Source: Microbulbifer elongatus
Lineage (GTDB): Bacteria > Pseudomonadota > Gammaproteobacteria > Pseudomonadales > Cellvibrionaceae
Assembly: GCF_021165935.1 (NCBI RefSeq)
Contig: NZ_CP088953.1
Coordinates: forward strand, 1,783,501 to 1,847,500
Direction: 5' to 3'
DNA: 64,000 nt
Part shown: one piece after another, positions 25,559 through 33,016 of the stretch
How positions within the stretch are numbered: the first letter of the stretch is position 1
Layout: every line of letters starts with the position of its first letter
Made by a program: the position numbers and the translations under genes
Notes under the pieces: model-generated
What the model saw: only the letters and a program-made list of their open reading frames with translations
Database searches by the model: none
Told to the model about the DNA's origin: nothing

Positions 25559-26161
25559 AGGTCGTTTAAAGCGTTTTCTCGCCTTGTCGACCGCGCTGCG
25601 GGTCACGCAGCCTTGCACATGGTCATTGATCAGTCCCATCGCCTGCATAAATGCGTAAATGGTGGTGGGACCGACGAACTTCCAGCCGCGTTTTTTCAGA
25701 TCTTTGGAAATGGCTGTCGAGACGTCAGAGGTGGAAACACTCTGCGGCGCGGTATCTGTAGATTCTTTTGGTTCAAACTGCCAGAAATAGGCGGCCAGTG
25801 AGCCTCCCTGTTTCACCATTTCCCGGGCGCGCTGGGCGTTGTTGATCACCGCTTCGATTTTGCCCCGGTGCCGTACTATCCCCGCATCCTGCAGCAGCCG
25901 CTCAACGTCCTGTTCGGAAAATTTCGCCACCTTGTTGAAGTCGAACTGCTTGAAGGCTGCGCGAAAGTTTTCCCGTTTGGCGAGGATGGTTCGCCAGCTG
26001 AGCCCGGACTGGAACCCCTCCAGACAGATCTTCTCGAACAGGCGCTGGTCGTCGTCCACCGGAAAACCCCACTCGTTGTCGTGGTAGGGGAAGAAGTCAT
26101 CGGTGGCGGCACACCAGCCGCAGCGGGGCTTGCCGTCGGGGCCGTTGACGGTATCTGGCAT
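25547..26161 (-). CDS. tag: DNA-3-methyladenine glycosylase I
   Basis: Tag excises 3-methyladenine from alkylated DNA. The 204-residue protein has the zinc site and N-terminal signature CGWCAATDDFFPYHDNEWG, the catalytic-region LEGFQSGLSW with its Glu, an HhH motif around LLQDAGIVRHRGKIEAVINNA, and the C-terminal GPTTIYAFMQAMGLINDH...C. The start at Met 26161 follows GGAGCAGC 6-12 bases upstream; 15 extra upstream codons are possible but unlikely. Its 3' end overlaps the preceding convergent gene. Confidence 0.94.
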   Translation of the reverse strand: MPDTVNGPDGKPRCGWCAATDDFFPYHDNEWGFPVDDDQRLFEKICLEGFQSGLSWRTILAKRENFRAAFKQFDFNKVAKFSEQDVERLLQDAGIVRHRGKIEAVINNAQRAREMVKQGGSLAAYFWQFEPKESTDTAPQSVSTSDVSTAISKDLKKRGWKFVGPTTIYAFMQAMGLINDHVQGCVTRSAVDKARKRFKRPSVR

Positions 26162-26204
26162 GAAAGCTGCTCCGGAAATATTGATGAGGCTATTTAACGG
26201 GCAC

Positions 26205-26230
26205 AAAAAAGCCGGCGCAAGGCCGGCTTT
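26205..26230 (-). terminator. Rho-independent terminator after ppa
   Basis: A 9-bp stem AAAGCCGGC / GCCGGCTTT with a five-base loop is followed on the minus strand by six T residues. It starts 30 bases past the ppa stop and separates it from tag. Confidence 0.9.
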
Positions 26231-26259
26231 CGGAAAGATCAGGTGATCGCCAGTGGGGA

Positions 26260-26796
26260 TCAGCCCTCTTCCTTCAGGTAGCGCTCGCGGGAGGCCATCA
26301 CTTCTTTGCGTGCGGTGTCAGCGTCGGCCCAGCCGTCTACTTTCACCCACTTGCCTGCTTCCAGTGCTTTGTAGTTTTCGAAGTAGTGCTCGATCTGCTT
26401 GATCAGCAGCTCCGGCAGGTCGCCGATTTCGTTCACGTGGTCGTACAGTTTGGTCAGCTTGGTGTGCGGTACCGCCAGCAGTTTGGCGTCGACACCGGAT
26501 TCGTCGGTCATGTTCAGAACGCCGATCACGCGGGAGCGGATGACGGAGCCAACCATTACCGGGTAAGGGGCTACAACCAGCACGTCCAGGGGGTCGCCGT
26601 CTTCAGACAGGGTCTGGGGTACGTAGCCGTAGTTGGCCGGGTAGAACATGGGGGTAGCTACGAAACGGTCTACGAATACCGCGTCTGCGTCCTTGTCGAC
26701 TTCGTATTTGATCGGATCGTGGTTGGCCGGGATCTCGATGATTACGTTGATATCGTTGGGCAGGTCTTTGCCTGGAGAAACCTTGTCGAAGCTCAT
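26260..26796 (-). CDS. ppa: Inorganic pyrophosphatase (family I)
   Basis: Ppa hydrolyses PPi to phosphate, pulling biosynthetic reactions forward. The 178-residue protein shows the family I signature [12 protein letters not shown] (Asp residues binding Mg2+), YEVDKDA, and [13 protein letters not shown], and the C-terminal [19 protein letters not shown] hexamer occurs on the minus strand at 26840-26845, about 45 bases before the start, with a poor -35. The PPi-dependent phosphofructokinase at 42 kb would use the same metabolite. Confidence 0.97.
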   Translation of the reverse strand: MSFDKVSPGKDLPNDINVIIEIPANHDPIKYEVDKDADAVFVDRFVATPMFYPANYGYVPQTLSEDGDPLDVLVVAPYPVMVGSVIRSRVIGVLNMTDESGVDAKLLAVPHTKLTKLYDHVNEIGDLPELLIKQIEHYFENYKALEAGKWVKVDGWADADTARKEVMASRERYLKEEG

Positions 26797-26886
26797 TGCT
26801 GGTCCTGACTAATGTGTGATCGGAAAATTTGGAGGCCGGATTATATACCCTGAGCGGTCGCTAACATAGTCGTGAATTTGGGGCAC

Positions 26887-27050
26887 AGTGGCGGGGCCGC
26901 TCACGGGTAAAGCCTTGCAAGACACGAGCTAGGCGCCCCCCCTTAACCCATCCATGGGGGCTCTTCCACGAGGTGGCCCGGCCGTTCCAGGCATTCACGG
27001 CGCCTTCGGCCCCTCTCGCGGAAGGTCTTGCAAGGCTTTACCCGCAATCG
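26887..27050. repeat. Dispersed inverted repeat, copy B
   Basis: The outer arms 26904-26923 and 27025-27044 are perfect 20-base complements (GGGTAAAGCCTTGCAAGAC). The interior shares GACACGAGCTAGGCGCCCCC and TTAACCCATCCATGGGGGCT with copy A, and CTCTTCC...CTCGCGGAAGG with copy C. It fills most of the 353-base gap between ppa and the glutamine synthetase-like gene; no gene is seen there. Confidence 0.85.
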
Positions 27051-27149
27051 CCCCCTTCGCACAGCACATCGCTGCGTTGACTATGCTTGAGGGCAAGAAT
27101 CCACCTGCCTTGATCGCATGACGCGGTGGTCACAATAACGGAGCTTCTC

Positions 27150-28616
27150 ATGGACGAGTCCACCGAACTGCCGCCTTCCTCGCCGGCATCCGTCACCACA
27201 TCGGTCTCTGCCCCTTCCCCCGCGGCCAATGGCACGCCCCGGGCGCTGAATCCCCGCGAGGTGCGCACGGTGGCCGACGCCAGGCGGATTGTGGAAGCGC
27301 GCAACCTGACCCATGTAAAGGTGGGGCTGTTTGATAACGACGGGGTGATGCGCGGCAAGTATATGAGCCGGGAGAAGTTTTTCTCCGCCCTCGACAAGGG
27401 CTTTGCCTTCTGCGATGTGGTGCTGGGGTGGGATATCCAGGATCAGCTGTACGATAACGCGCGCTATACCGGCTGGCACACGGGCTATCCGGATGCGCCG
27501 GTGCGGATTCTGCCCCATAGCTGCCGCGAAGTGCCGTTTGAAGACGGTATGTTGCTGTTTCTGGCGGAGTTTGAGGGGGCGGCGGAGGCGGTGTGTCCGC
27601 GGGCTCTGTTGCGCAGGGTTATCGAGCGCTGCGAGAAGGCGGGGTTTGTGCCGTTTGCGGCGCTGGAGTACGAGTTTTTCCTGTTTGATGAGACGCCGGA
27701 TTCTGCCCGCGCCAAGGGATATCGGGATCTGAAGCCGTTTACACCCGGCTGGTTCGGTTATTCCACGATTCGCAATTCGGTGCACGCGGATCTGTACCAC
27801 GAAATTCTGGCGTTTGCCGAGGAGATGGATTTTCCCATCGAGGGGCTGCATACAGAAACGGGCCCCGGGGTGCTGGAGGCGGCGATCACGGTGGATCACG
27901 CGGAGGCGGCCGGTGACAAGGCGGCGCTGTTCAAAACCTTTATCAAGGTACTGGCGCAACGGCGCGGTTTGATGGCGACGTTTATGGCCAAATGGTCCAA
28001 CGATTACCCCGGCCAGAGCGGGCATATCCACGTGTCGCTGCGCAATAAAAGCGATGACACCTCGGCGTTTTTTGCCGAGGGTCAGCCCCATTCCATGAGC
28101 GATATTCAACGGCATTTTCTGGCCGGGCAGCAGCGGCTGATGCCAGAGCTGTTGTGCATGGTGGCGCCCACCATCAACAGTTACCGGCGCATGATCCCCG
28201 GTTTCTGGGCGCCGACCGATGCCACCTGGGGTGTGGAAAATCGCACCGCGGCACTGCGGGTCATCCCCGGCAGTGATCAATCCCAGCGTCAGGAATATCG
28301 CCTTGGTGCCGCCGATGCCAATCCTTATCTCGCTCTCGCAGTGGCGCTGGGCTCCGGTCTTTACGGCATCGAACAGCAGTGGCAGCCGGGCGAGGCGGTG
28401 GAAGGGAATGCCTACGAGAGCGAACACCCCGATGAACTGGCACTGCCGCGCACTCTCTGGGACGCGGCACAGCGGCTCAAGCAGTCTGCCGCGGCGCGGG
28501 ACCTGTTTGGGGAGGCGTTTGTGGAGCATTTCGCCGCGAGCCGGGAGTGGGAAGAGCGCGAATACCGCAAACATATCGGCGACTGGGAATTGCAGCGGTA
28601 CTTCGAGATTATCTGA
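27150..28616 (+). CDS. Glutamine synthetase-family ligase (gamma-glutamyl amine ligase type)
   Basis: This 488-residue protein has the GS fold: the N-terminal beta-grasp after a Ser/Pro-rich leader of about 30 residues, then the catalytic domain with EYEFFLFD, ETGPGVLEAAI (Glu metal ligands), GQSGHIHVSLRN (His and metal), INSYRRMIPGFWAP (Arg) and ENRTAALRVI. Such GSI-like paralogues (PuuA, SpuB, IpuC, GlnA4) join glutamate to amines rather than to ammonia. The adjacent aldehyde and alcohol dehydrogenases suggest an amino-alcohol or amine substrate. Start at ATG 27150 after CGGAGC; an earlier GTG (27126) is possible. Confidence 0.88.
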   Translation: MDESTELPPSSPASVTTSVSAPSPAANGTPRALNPREVRTVADARRIVEARNLTHVKVGLFDNDGVMRGKYMSREKFFSALDKGFAFCDVVLGWDIQDQLYDNARYTGWHTGYPDAPVRILPHSCREVPFEDGMLLFLAEFEGAAEAVCPRALLRRVIERCEKAGFVPFAALEYEFFLFDETPDSARAKGYRDLKPFTPGWFGYSTIRNSVHADLYHEILAFAEEMDFPIEGLHTETGPGVLEAAITVDHAEAAGDKAALFKTFIKVLAQRRGLMATFMAKWSNDYPGQSGHIHVSLRNKSDDTSAFFAEGQPHSMSDIQRHFLAGQQRLMPELLCMVAPTINSYRRMIPGFWAPTDATWGVENRTAALRVIPGSDQSQRQEYRLGAADANPYLALAVALGSGLYGIEQQWQPGEAVEGNAYESEHPDELALPRTLWDAAQRLKQSAAARDLFGEAFVEHFAASREWEEREYRKHIGDWELQRYFEII

Positions 28617-28652
28617 TTCCAATTTTTATTCAGGCAGGAAGCCCATAGATTT

Positions 28653-30050
28653 ATGCAAAAACTCCAGTGCATTTCCCCCATCGACAACCGGGTTTATGTC
28701 GAGCGCCCACTGGCCACGGAATACGAGATTCAGAACGCGCTCAGCGGCGCGCAAGGTGCCCAGCAGCACTGGCGGCAGGTGCCGGTTTCCGAGCGCGCCG
28801 CACTGGTGCGTGCCGCGGTAAAAAACCTGCAGCAGAAAAAAGCGCAACTGGCGGAAGAGATCTGCTGGCAGATGGGCCGCCCGATTCAGTACGCCGGCGG
28901 TGAAATTGATGGCCTAGCGGAGCGTGCGCTGTATATGGCGGATCTCGCCGAGTCTGCGCCGGGGCCGCTGGGGGATATCCCGCTACCGGAGAAGTCGGGC
29001 TTCACCCGGTTTATTCGCCGGGAGCCACTGGGTACCAGCTTTGTGATCGCGCCGTGGAATTACCCCTACCTGACCGCCATCAATGCGATCGCGCCGGCCA
29101 TTCTCGCCGGCAACAGTGTCATTCTGAAGCACTCCGCACAGACGCCGCTGTGCGCCGAACAACTGGTGGCCGCCTTTACCGAAGCGGGACTGCCGCCCGG
29201 GGTGTTCCAGTATCTGCATCTGGATCATCGCGATGCGGAGCAGGTTCTGATCAACGGTGGTGTCCAGCATGTGGCATTTACCGGCTCGGTGGCCGGCGGC
29301 GCCGCGGTAGAGAGTGCGGCAGCCGGGCGCTTCCTCTCTGTCGGGCTGGAACTGGGTGGCAAGGATCCGTCCTATGTGCGCGCCGATGCGGACCTGGAAT
29401 ATGCCGTGGCGTCCATTGTGGACGGCGCTTTTTTCAATTCCGGTCAGTCCTGTTGTGGCATAGAGCGGGCTTACGTCCACGAATCCCTGTTTGATGAATT
29501 TGTGCAGCGGGCGACGGCGCTGATTCGCGAATACCGTCTGGGCCGTTCCGATGAACAGTCCACAACACTGGGGCCGTTGGTGCGCGCCAGTGCCGCGGAT
29601 TTTGTGCGCGACCAGATTGACGAGGCCCTGGCCCAGGGCGCGCAGGCGCATATTGATGACGGTGACTTTGCCCTGGATCAGCGCGGCAGTGCTTATATGG
29701 CGCCGCAACTGCTCACCAGCGTCAATCACAATATGCGGGTGATGAGCGAGGAATCCTTTGGCCCGGTGTTGGGGGTGATGCCTGTGGCGGACGACGGAGA
29801 AGCGCTGGCACTGATGAACGACAGCGAGTACGGCCTCACCGCCGCCATTTACTCCGCCGATGCCGAGGCCGCGCTGGCGCTCGGGGACCAATTGCAAACC
29901 GGCACCGTATTTCTGAACCGCTGCGACTATCTCGACCCGGCCCTGGCGTGGACCGGGGTCAAAAATTCCGGTCGCGGCTGCACCCTGTCCGGCGTCGGCT
30001 TTGAACACCTTACCCGGCCGAAATCTTTTCACTTCAAACTTGAGCCTTGA
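28653..30050 (+). CDS. NAD(P)+-dependent aldehyde dehydrogenase
   Basis: This 465-residue enzyme is a full-length ALDH with PWNYPYLTAINAIAPAI (cofactor-binding Asn), FTGSVAGG, the general-base Glu in LELGGKDPSYV and the nucleophilic Cys in FNSGQSCCGIERAYV. It lies 36 bases after the GS-like ligase, and the downstream alcohol dehydrogenase begins 8 bases past its stop (an alternative TTG start would overlap by 4). Within a gamma-glutamylation route, it would oxidise gamma-glutamyl-aminoaldehyde to the acid. A generic succinate-semialdehyde-type role is an alternative. Confidence 0.9.
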   Translation: MQKLQCISPIDNRVYVERPLATEYEIQNALSGAQGAQQHWRQVPVSERAALVRAAVKNLQQKKAQLAEEICWQMGRPIQYAGGEIDGLAERALYMADLAESAPGPLGDIPLPEKSGFTRFIRREPLGTSFVIAPWNYPYLTAINAIAPAILAGNSVILKHSAQTPLCAEQLVAAFTEAGLPPGVFQYLHLDHRDAEQVLINGGVQHVAFTGSVAGGAAVESAAAGRFLSVGLELGGKDPSYVRADADLEYAVASIVDGAFFNSGQSCCGIERAYVHESLFDEFVQRATALIREYRLGRSDEQSTTLGPLVRASAADFVRDQIDEALAQGAQAHIDDGDFALDQRGSAYMAPQLLTSVNHNMRVMSEESFGPVLGVMPVADDGEALALMNDSEYGLTAAIYSADAEAALALGDQLQTGTVFLNRCDYLDPALAWTGVKNSGRGCTLSGVGFEHLTRPKSFHFKLEP

Positions 30051-30058
30051 GACAGACC

Positions 30059-31228
30059 ATGTCCGACAATCCATTTTTTACCAGCTGGAACTACCCCACC
30101 GCCATGCGTGTCGGGCCCGGGCGTGTCTGCGAGTTGCCGCAGCTGTGCCGCGAGATGGGGATGGCATCACCGATGCTGGTGACCGATCCCGGCCTCGCGG
30201 CACTGCCAATAATTCAGGGTGTGGTAGAGAACTGCCTGGTGGCCGGGGTGCCGCTGACGGTGTTCAGTGACATCAAGGGCAACCCCACCGGCAGGAATGT
30301 GAGCGACGGGGTTGCCGTCTTCAGGGCTCATGGCTGCGATGGTGTGATTGCGTTCGGCGGCGGCTCTGCGCTGGATGCGGGCAAGGCGATTGCCTTGATG
30401 GTCGGGCAGACCCATCCCATCTGGGAATTTGAAGATGTGGGAGACAACTACCTCAAGGTCAATACCCGGGGCATGGTGCCGGTAATTGCGGTGCCCACCA
30501 CTGCCGGAACCGGCTCGGAAGTGGGGCGCTCGTCAGTGATTACCGACGAAGACGCCAAATTAAAGAAAATCATTTTTCACCCGCGCATGCTGCCGGAAAT
30601 TGTTCTGCTCGACCCCGAGCTGACTCTGGGGCTACCGGCACCGATTACCGCGGCGACGGGCATGGATGCACTGTCCCACAACCTGGAAGCCTTCTGTACG
30701 AATAACTTCCATCCCATGGCGGAGGGTATTGCCCTGGAGGGGATGCGTCTGATCAATGTGTACCTGCCGCGGGCGGTAGCCGATGGCAATGATCTGGAGG
30801 CGCGAATGCAGATGCTGGTGGCTTCCAGTATGGGCGCCACCGCCTTTCAGCGCGGGCTCGGTGCCATGCACGCGCTGGCCCATCCCCTGGGTGCCCGGTA
30901 CGACAAGCACCATGGCCTGCTCAACGCAATCCTCATGCCCTATGTACTGAGCGCCAATCAGGTTGCGATTGAGGAGCCGATGAGCCGGCTGTCCCGCTAT
31001 CTGGCGTTGCCCACTGCGGGCTTTGCGGGGGTGTTGGACTGGGTACTGTTTCTCCGCCGGGACTTTGGCATTCCGCATACGCTGGCGGAAATCGGTATTG
31101 GTGAGGAAGACGCGGATCTGGTCGCGGGTATGGCCGCCGCGGACCCATCGGCGCCGGGCAATCCGTTGCCATTTTCTACAGATGATTACCGCGGTCTCTT
31201 TCTAAAAGCCTGTCGCGGTGACCTTTGA
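30059..31228 (+). CDS. Iron-containing alcohol dehydrogenase
   Basis: This 389-residue group III dehydrogenase has the dinucleotide-binding FGGGSALDAGKAIAL (about 98-112), the GTGSEVGRSSVI segment, and metal ligands in TGMDALSHNLEAF and HALAHPLGARYDKHHG. It would interconvert an alcohol and aldehyde with NAD(H). ATG 30059 has a weak GAG site; an upstream TTG at 30047 overlaps the ALDH stop. The order ligase-ALDH-ADH implies that the alcohol group of a substrate is oxidised stepwise after glutamylation. Confidence 0.9.
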   Translation: MSDNPFFTSWNYPTAMRVGPGRVCELPQLCREMGMASPMLVTDPGLAALPIIQGVVENCLVAGVPLTVFSDIKGNPTGRNVSDGVAVFRAHGCDGVIAFGGGSALDAGKAIALMVGQTHPIWEFEDVGDNYLKVNTRGMVPVIAVPTTAGTGSEVGRSSVITDEDAKLKKIIFHPRMLPEIVLLDPELTLGLPAPITAATGMDALSHNLEAFCTNNFHPMAEGIALEGMRLINVYLPRAVADGNDLEARMQMLVASSMGATAFQRGLGAMHALAHPLGARYDKHHGLLNAILMPYVLSANQVAIEEPMSRLSRYLALPTAGFAGVLDWVLFLRRDFGIPHTLAEIGIGEEDADLVAGMAAADPSAPGNPLPFSTDDYRGLFLKACRGDL

Positions 31229-31239
31229 GGGGCGGGGAA

Positions 31240-32103
31240 TCAAACCAGTTCTGCTGTCAGGGCACGGATTTCCGATTGCAACGCCGCCGTCGACAGGGGT
31301 GGTGACGCTTTGCCGTTGCGTTGAACCCCGTACCAGAGAATCGACAGATAGCGGTACACCTGCTGCCACCGCTGGAGTTTTTCCAAATCCCCATCTTTGA
31401 CAGGGCGTTGTAAATACCCCTCGAGTAGCGTCTGCTGCTGATCATTCTTCATTTCAAACCCGAGGGTTACCGTGGCCAGATCGAAAAACCGGTGGCCACA
31501 GGCCGCGTATTCCCAGTCGATGGCGCGCAGCACGCCGGTGTTATCCACAAGCAGATTGCCGGGCAGCAGGTCGTTGTGACACAGGCAGTGATTGTCTGTC
31601 TGCTGGCTGCAGTGGATTAGCCGCGGCTGTATTTTTTCCCGCAGCTGTTTTAGCGACGCACGCAGAGGGTCGCTCGGTTGGATTGATTGCCAGTAGGTTT
31701 CGGCTTTCGCGGCGTAATCAAGATGGGTGCCAGTCTGTGGCAGTCGGTGTAATTGACGCAGCAGACGTGACAGATCGGCGATCGCGTTCGGCCGTGTCAG
31801 TGTCAGCGGGGTGGCGTCAATAAAGCGGGTGATCAGGTAGCGATGGCCCGGGTCGCTATACACCAGCGGAGCACTCAGATTGGCTTTACTGGCGTGGGTG
31901 AGGGCTTCCACCTCTGCGCTGCGGTTCAGGTCCAGTGCGCTGGAATTGGCAGCATTAATGCGCAGTACCAGTCTGTCGCTGCCGGTCTGAATGAGAAAAC
32001 TGTGATTGGTCAGCCCGCCCCCAAGAGGGCGGATGTATCGCGGTGGCTGGTCGCTCCAGTGTTGCCATTCTTCGGCGAGGAGTGTGTCGACCAGATTCTT
32101 CAT
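31240..32103 (-). CDS. APH/choline-kinase-fold phosphotransferase, probable thiamine kinase
   Basis: This 287-residue kinase has a small N-terminal lobe (RPLGGGLTNHSFLIQ as the nucleotide loop, LVLRI with its ATP-binding residue) and the catalytic loop CHNDLLPGNLLVD followed by the metal-binding IDWEYAACG. That pattern is shared by choline kinase, aminoglycoside phosphotransferase and ThiK. Its place in a TPP-riboswitch operon, overlapping pnuT by 4 bases, favours thiamine kinase (thiamine to thiamine monophosphate), which would trap the imported vitamin. This substrate assignment is inferred from context. Confidence 0.82.
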   Translation of the reverse strand: MKNLVDTLLAEEWQHWSDQPPRYIRPLGGGLTNHSFLIQTGSDRLVLRINAANSSALDLNRSAEVEALTHASKANLSAPLVYSDPGHRYLITRFIDATPLTLTRPNAIADLSRLLRQLHRLPQTGTHLDYAAKAETYWQSIQPSDPLRASLKQLREKIQPRLIHCSQQTDNHCLCHNDLLPGNLLVDNTGVLRAIDWEYAACGHRFFDLATVTLGFEMKNDQQQTLLEGYLQRPVKDGDLEKLQRWQQVYRYLSILWYGVQRNGKASPPLSTAALQSEIRALTAELV

Positions 32104-32738
32104 GTGGCGAGGGCTTGTTCTGGCTCAACCTTTTGCCGGCGGTAGAGCGCGTACCACTGGAAAAAGCCGATAACGACGAGCACCACGTAGAGGACGAACA
32201 GCAGGGCGGTGAGATACATGCCGCGGTCGACATACAGATAGATGGCGGCGCCGTCGATGACGATCCAGTAGAGCCAGTTTTCCAGCACCTTGCGGGTCAC
32301 CATGTAAGTGGTGATCACGGCTCCCCAGGTGGTGAAAGAATCCAGATAGGGGAGGGCGGCGCTGGTGTAATTGTCCAGCACATAGCCGAAGATCAGCGTG
32401 AGTGCGCCAACCCCCGCGAAGGCCCCAAGGTGCATGGCTGCAGACCAGCGGTGGATATGCAGCTTTTCGCCGTCTCTATTGCGATGCCGCCACTGCCACC
32501 AGCCGTATACGGCGATTACCAGATAAAAAATCTGCAGTGCCGATTCCATCAACAGACTGACATCCCAGAACAGGAACAGGTAGATTCCGGTACTGGCAAA
32601 GGCGGCGTACCAGCACAGGATGTTTTCCCGCATGGCGAGCAGCAGGTAGGCCAGTGCCAGTACCACCGCGGCCACTTCCCACAGGGACATGGCAGCCATG
32701 GATTGGGCGATGGCTTCGCGAATTTCCGGGGAGAACAT
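32100..32738 (-). CDS. pnuT: PnuC-family vitamin transporter, probable thiamine transporter PnuT
   Basis: This 212-residue membrane protein has the PnuC/SWEET-like 3+1+3 helix layout with Trp-rich substrate-site segments (YLLLAMRENILCWYAAF, YGWWQWRHRN, LENWLYWIVIDG). PnuC homologues carry nicotinamide riboside, but those under TPP riboswitches are PnuT, which facilitates thiamine diffusion coupled to kinase trapping. It starts 3 bases after the ykoF-like stop and overlaps the kinase start by 4 bases, so the operon is tightly coupled. Confidence 0.85.
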   Translation of the reverse strand: MFSPEIREAIAQSMAAMSLWEVAAVVLALAYLLLAMRENILCWYAAFASTGIYLFLFWDVSLLMESALQIFYLVIAVYGWWQWRHRNRDGEKLHIHRWSAAMHLGAFAGVGALTLIFGYVLDNYTSAALPYLDSFTTWGAVITTYMVTRKVLENWLYWIVIDGAAIYLYVDRGMYLTALLFVLYVVLVVIGFFQWYALYRRQKVEPEQALAT

Positions 32739-32741
32739 GGA

Positions 32742-33002
32742 TCAGAGCCCGATATTAGGGTTGAGATCGCCGTCGATAAATTTACACACGAAAATCGCGC
32801 GCCCGAACTGTTCCCAGGATTTGCGCATTTCCGCTTTCAGTACGTCCATCACTACATCGTAGTCACCGAATACCTGGGTGCTCATGGTGTTGGAGATCAC
32901 CTGCAGCTGCGGCTGCTCATTCAGGCGCTGGATAAAATCCTTGATCGCCGGGATGTACTCGTCTTTCAGTGGGTACATGCTGATTTCTACGGAGAGTTGC
33001 AT
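32742..33002 (-). CDS. YkoF-like thiamine/HMP-binding domain protein
   Basis: This 86-residue protein resembles one half of Bacillus YkoF, whose tandem ACT-like ferredoxin folds bind thiamine and hydroxymethylpyrimidine. Landmarks are VEISMYPLKDEYIPAIKDFI, a central QVISNTMSTQVFGDYDVVM, and the FVCKFIDGDLNPN end. No signal peptide, so it is probably a cytoplasmic thiamine-binding or delivery protein. Position between the receptor and pnuT in a TPP-regulated operon supports a vitamin B1 role. Confidence 0.78.
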   Translation of the reverse strand: MQLSVEISMYPLKDEYIPAIKDFIQRLNEQPQLQVISNTMSTQVFGDYDVVMDVLKAEMRKSWEQFGRAIFVCKFIDGDLNPNIGL

Positions 33003-33016
33003 ATCAATATTCCCAA

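Noticed and set aside
27081..28622. 513-codon open frame antisense to the GS-like ligase.
   Set aside because: Shadow frame of a high-GC gene; no family resemblance and the plus-strand protein is clearly real.
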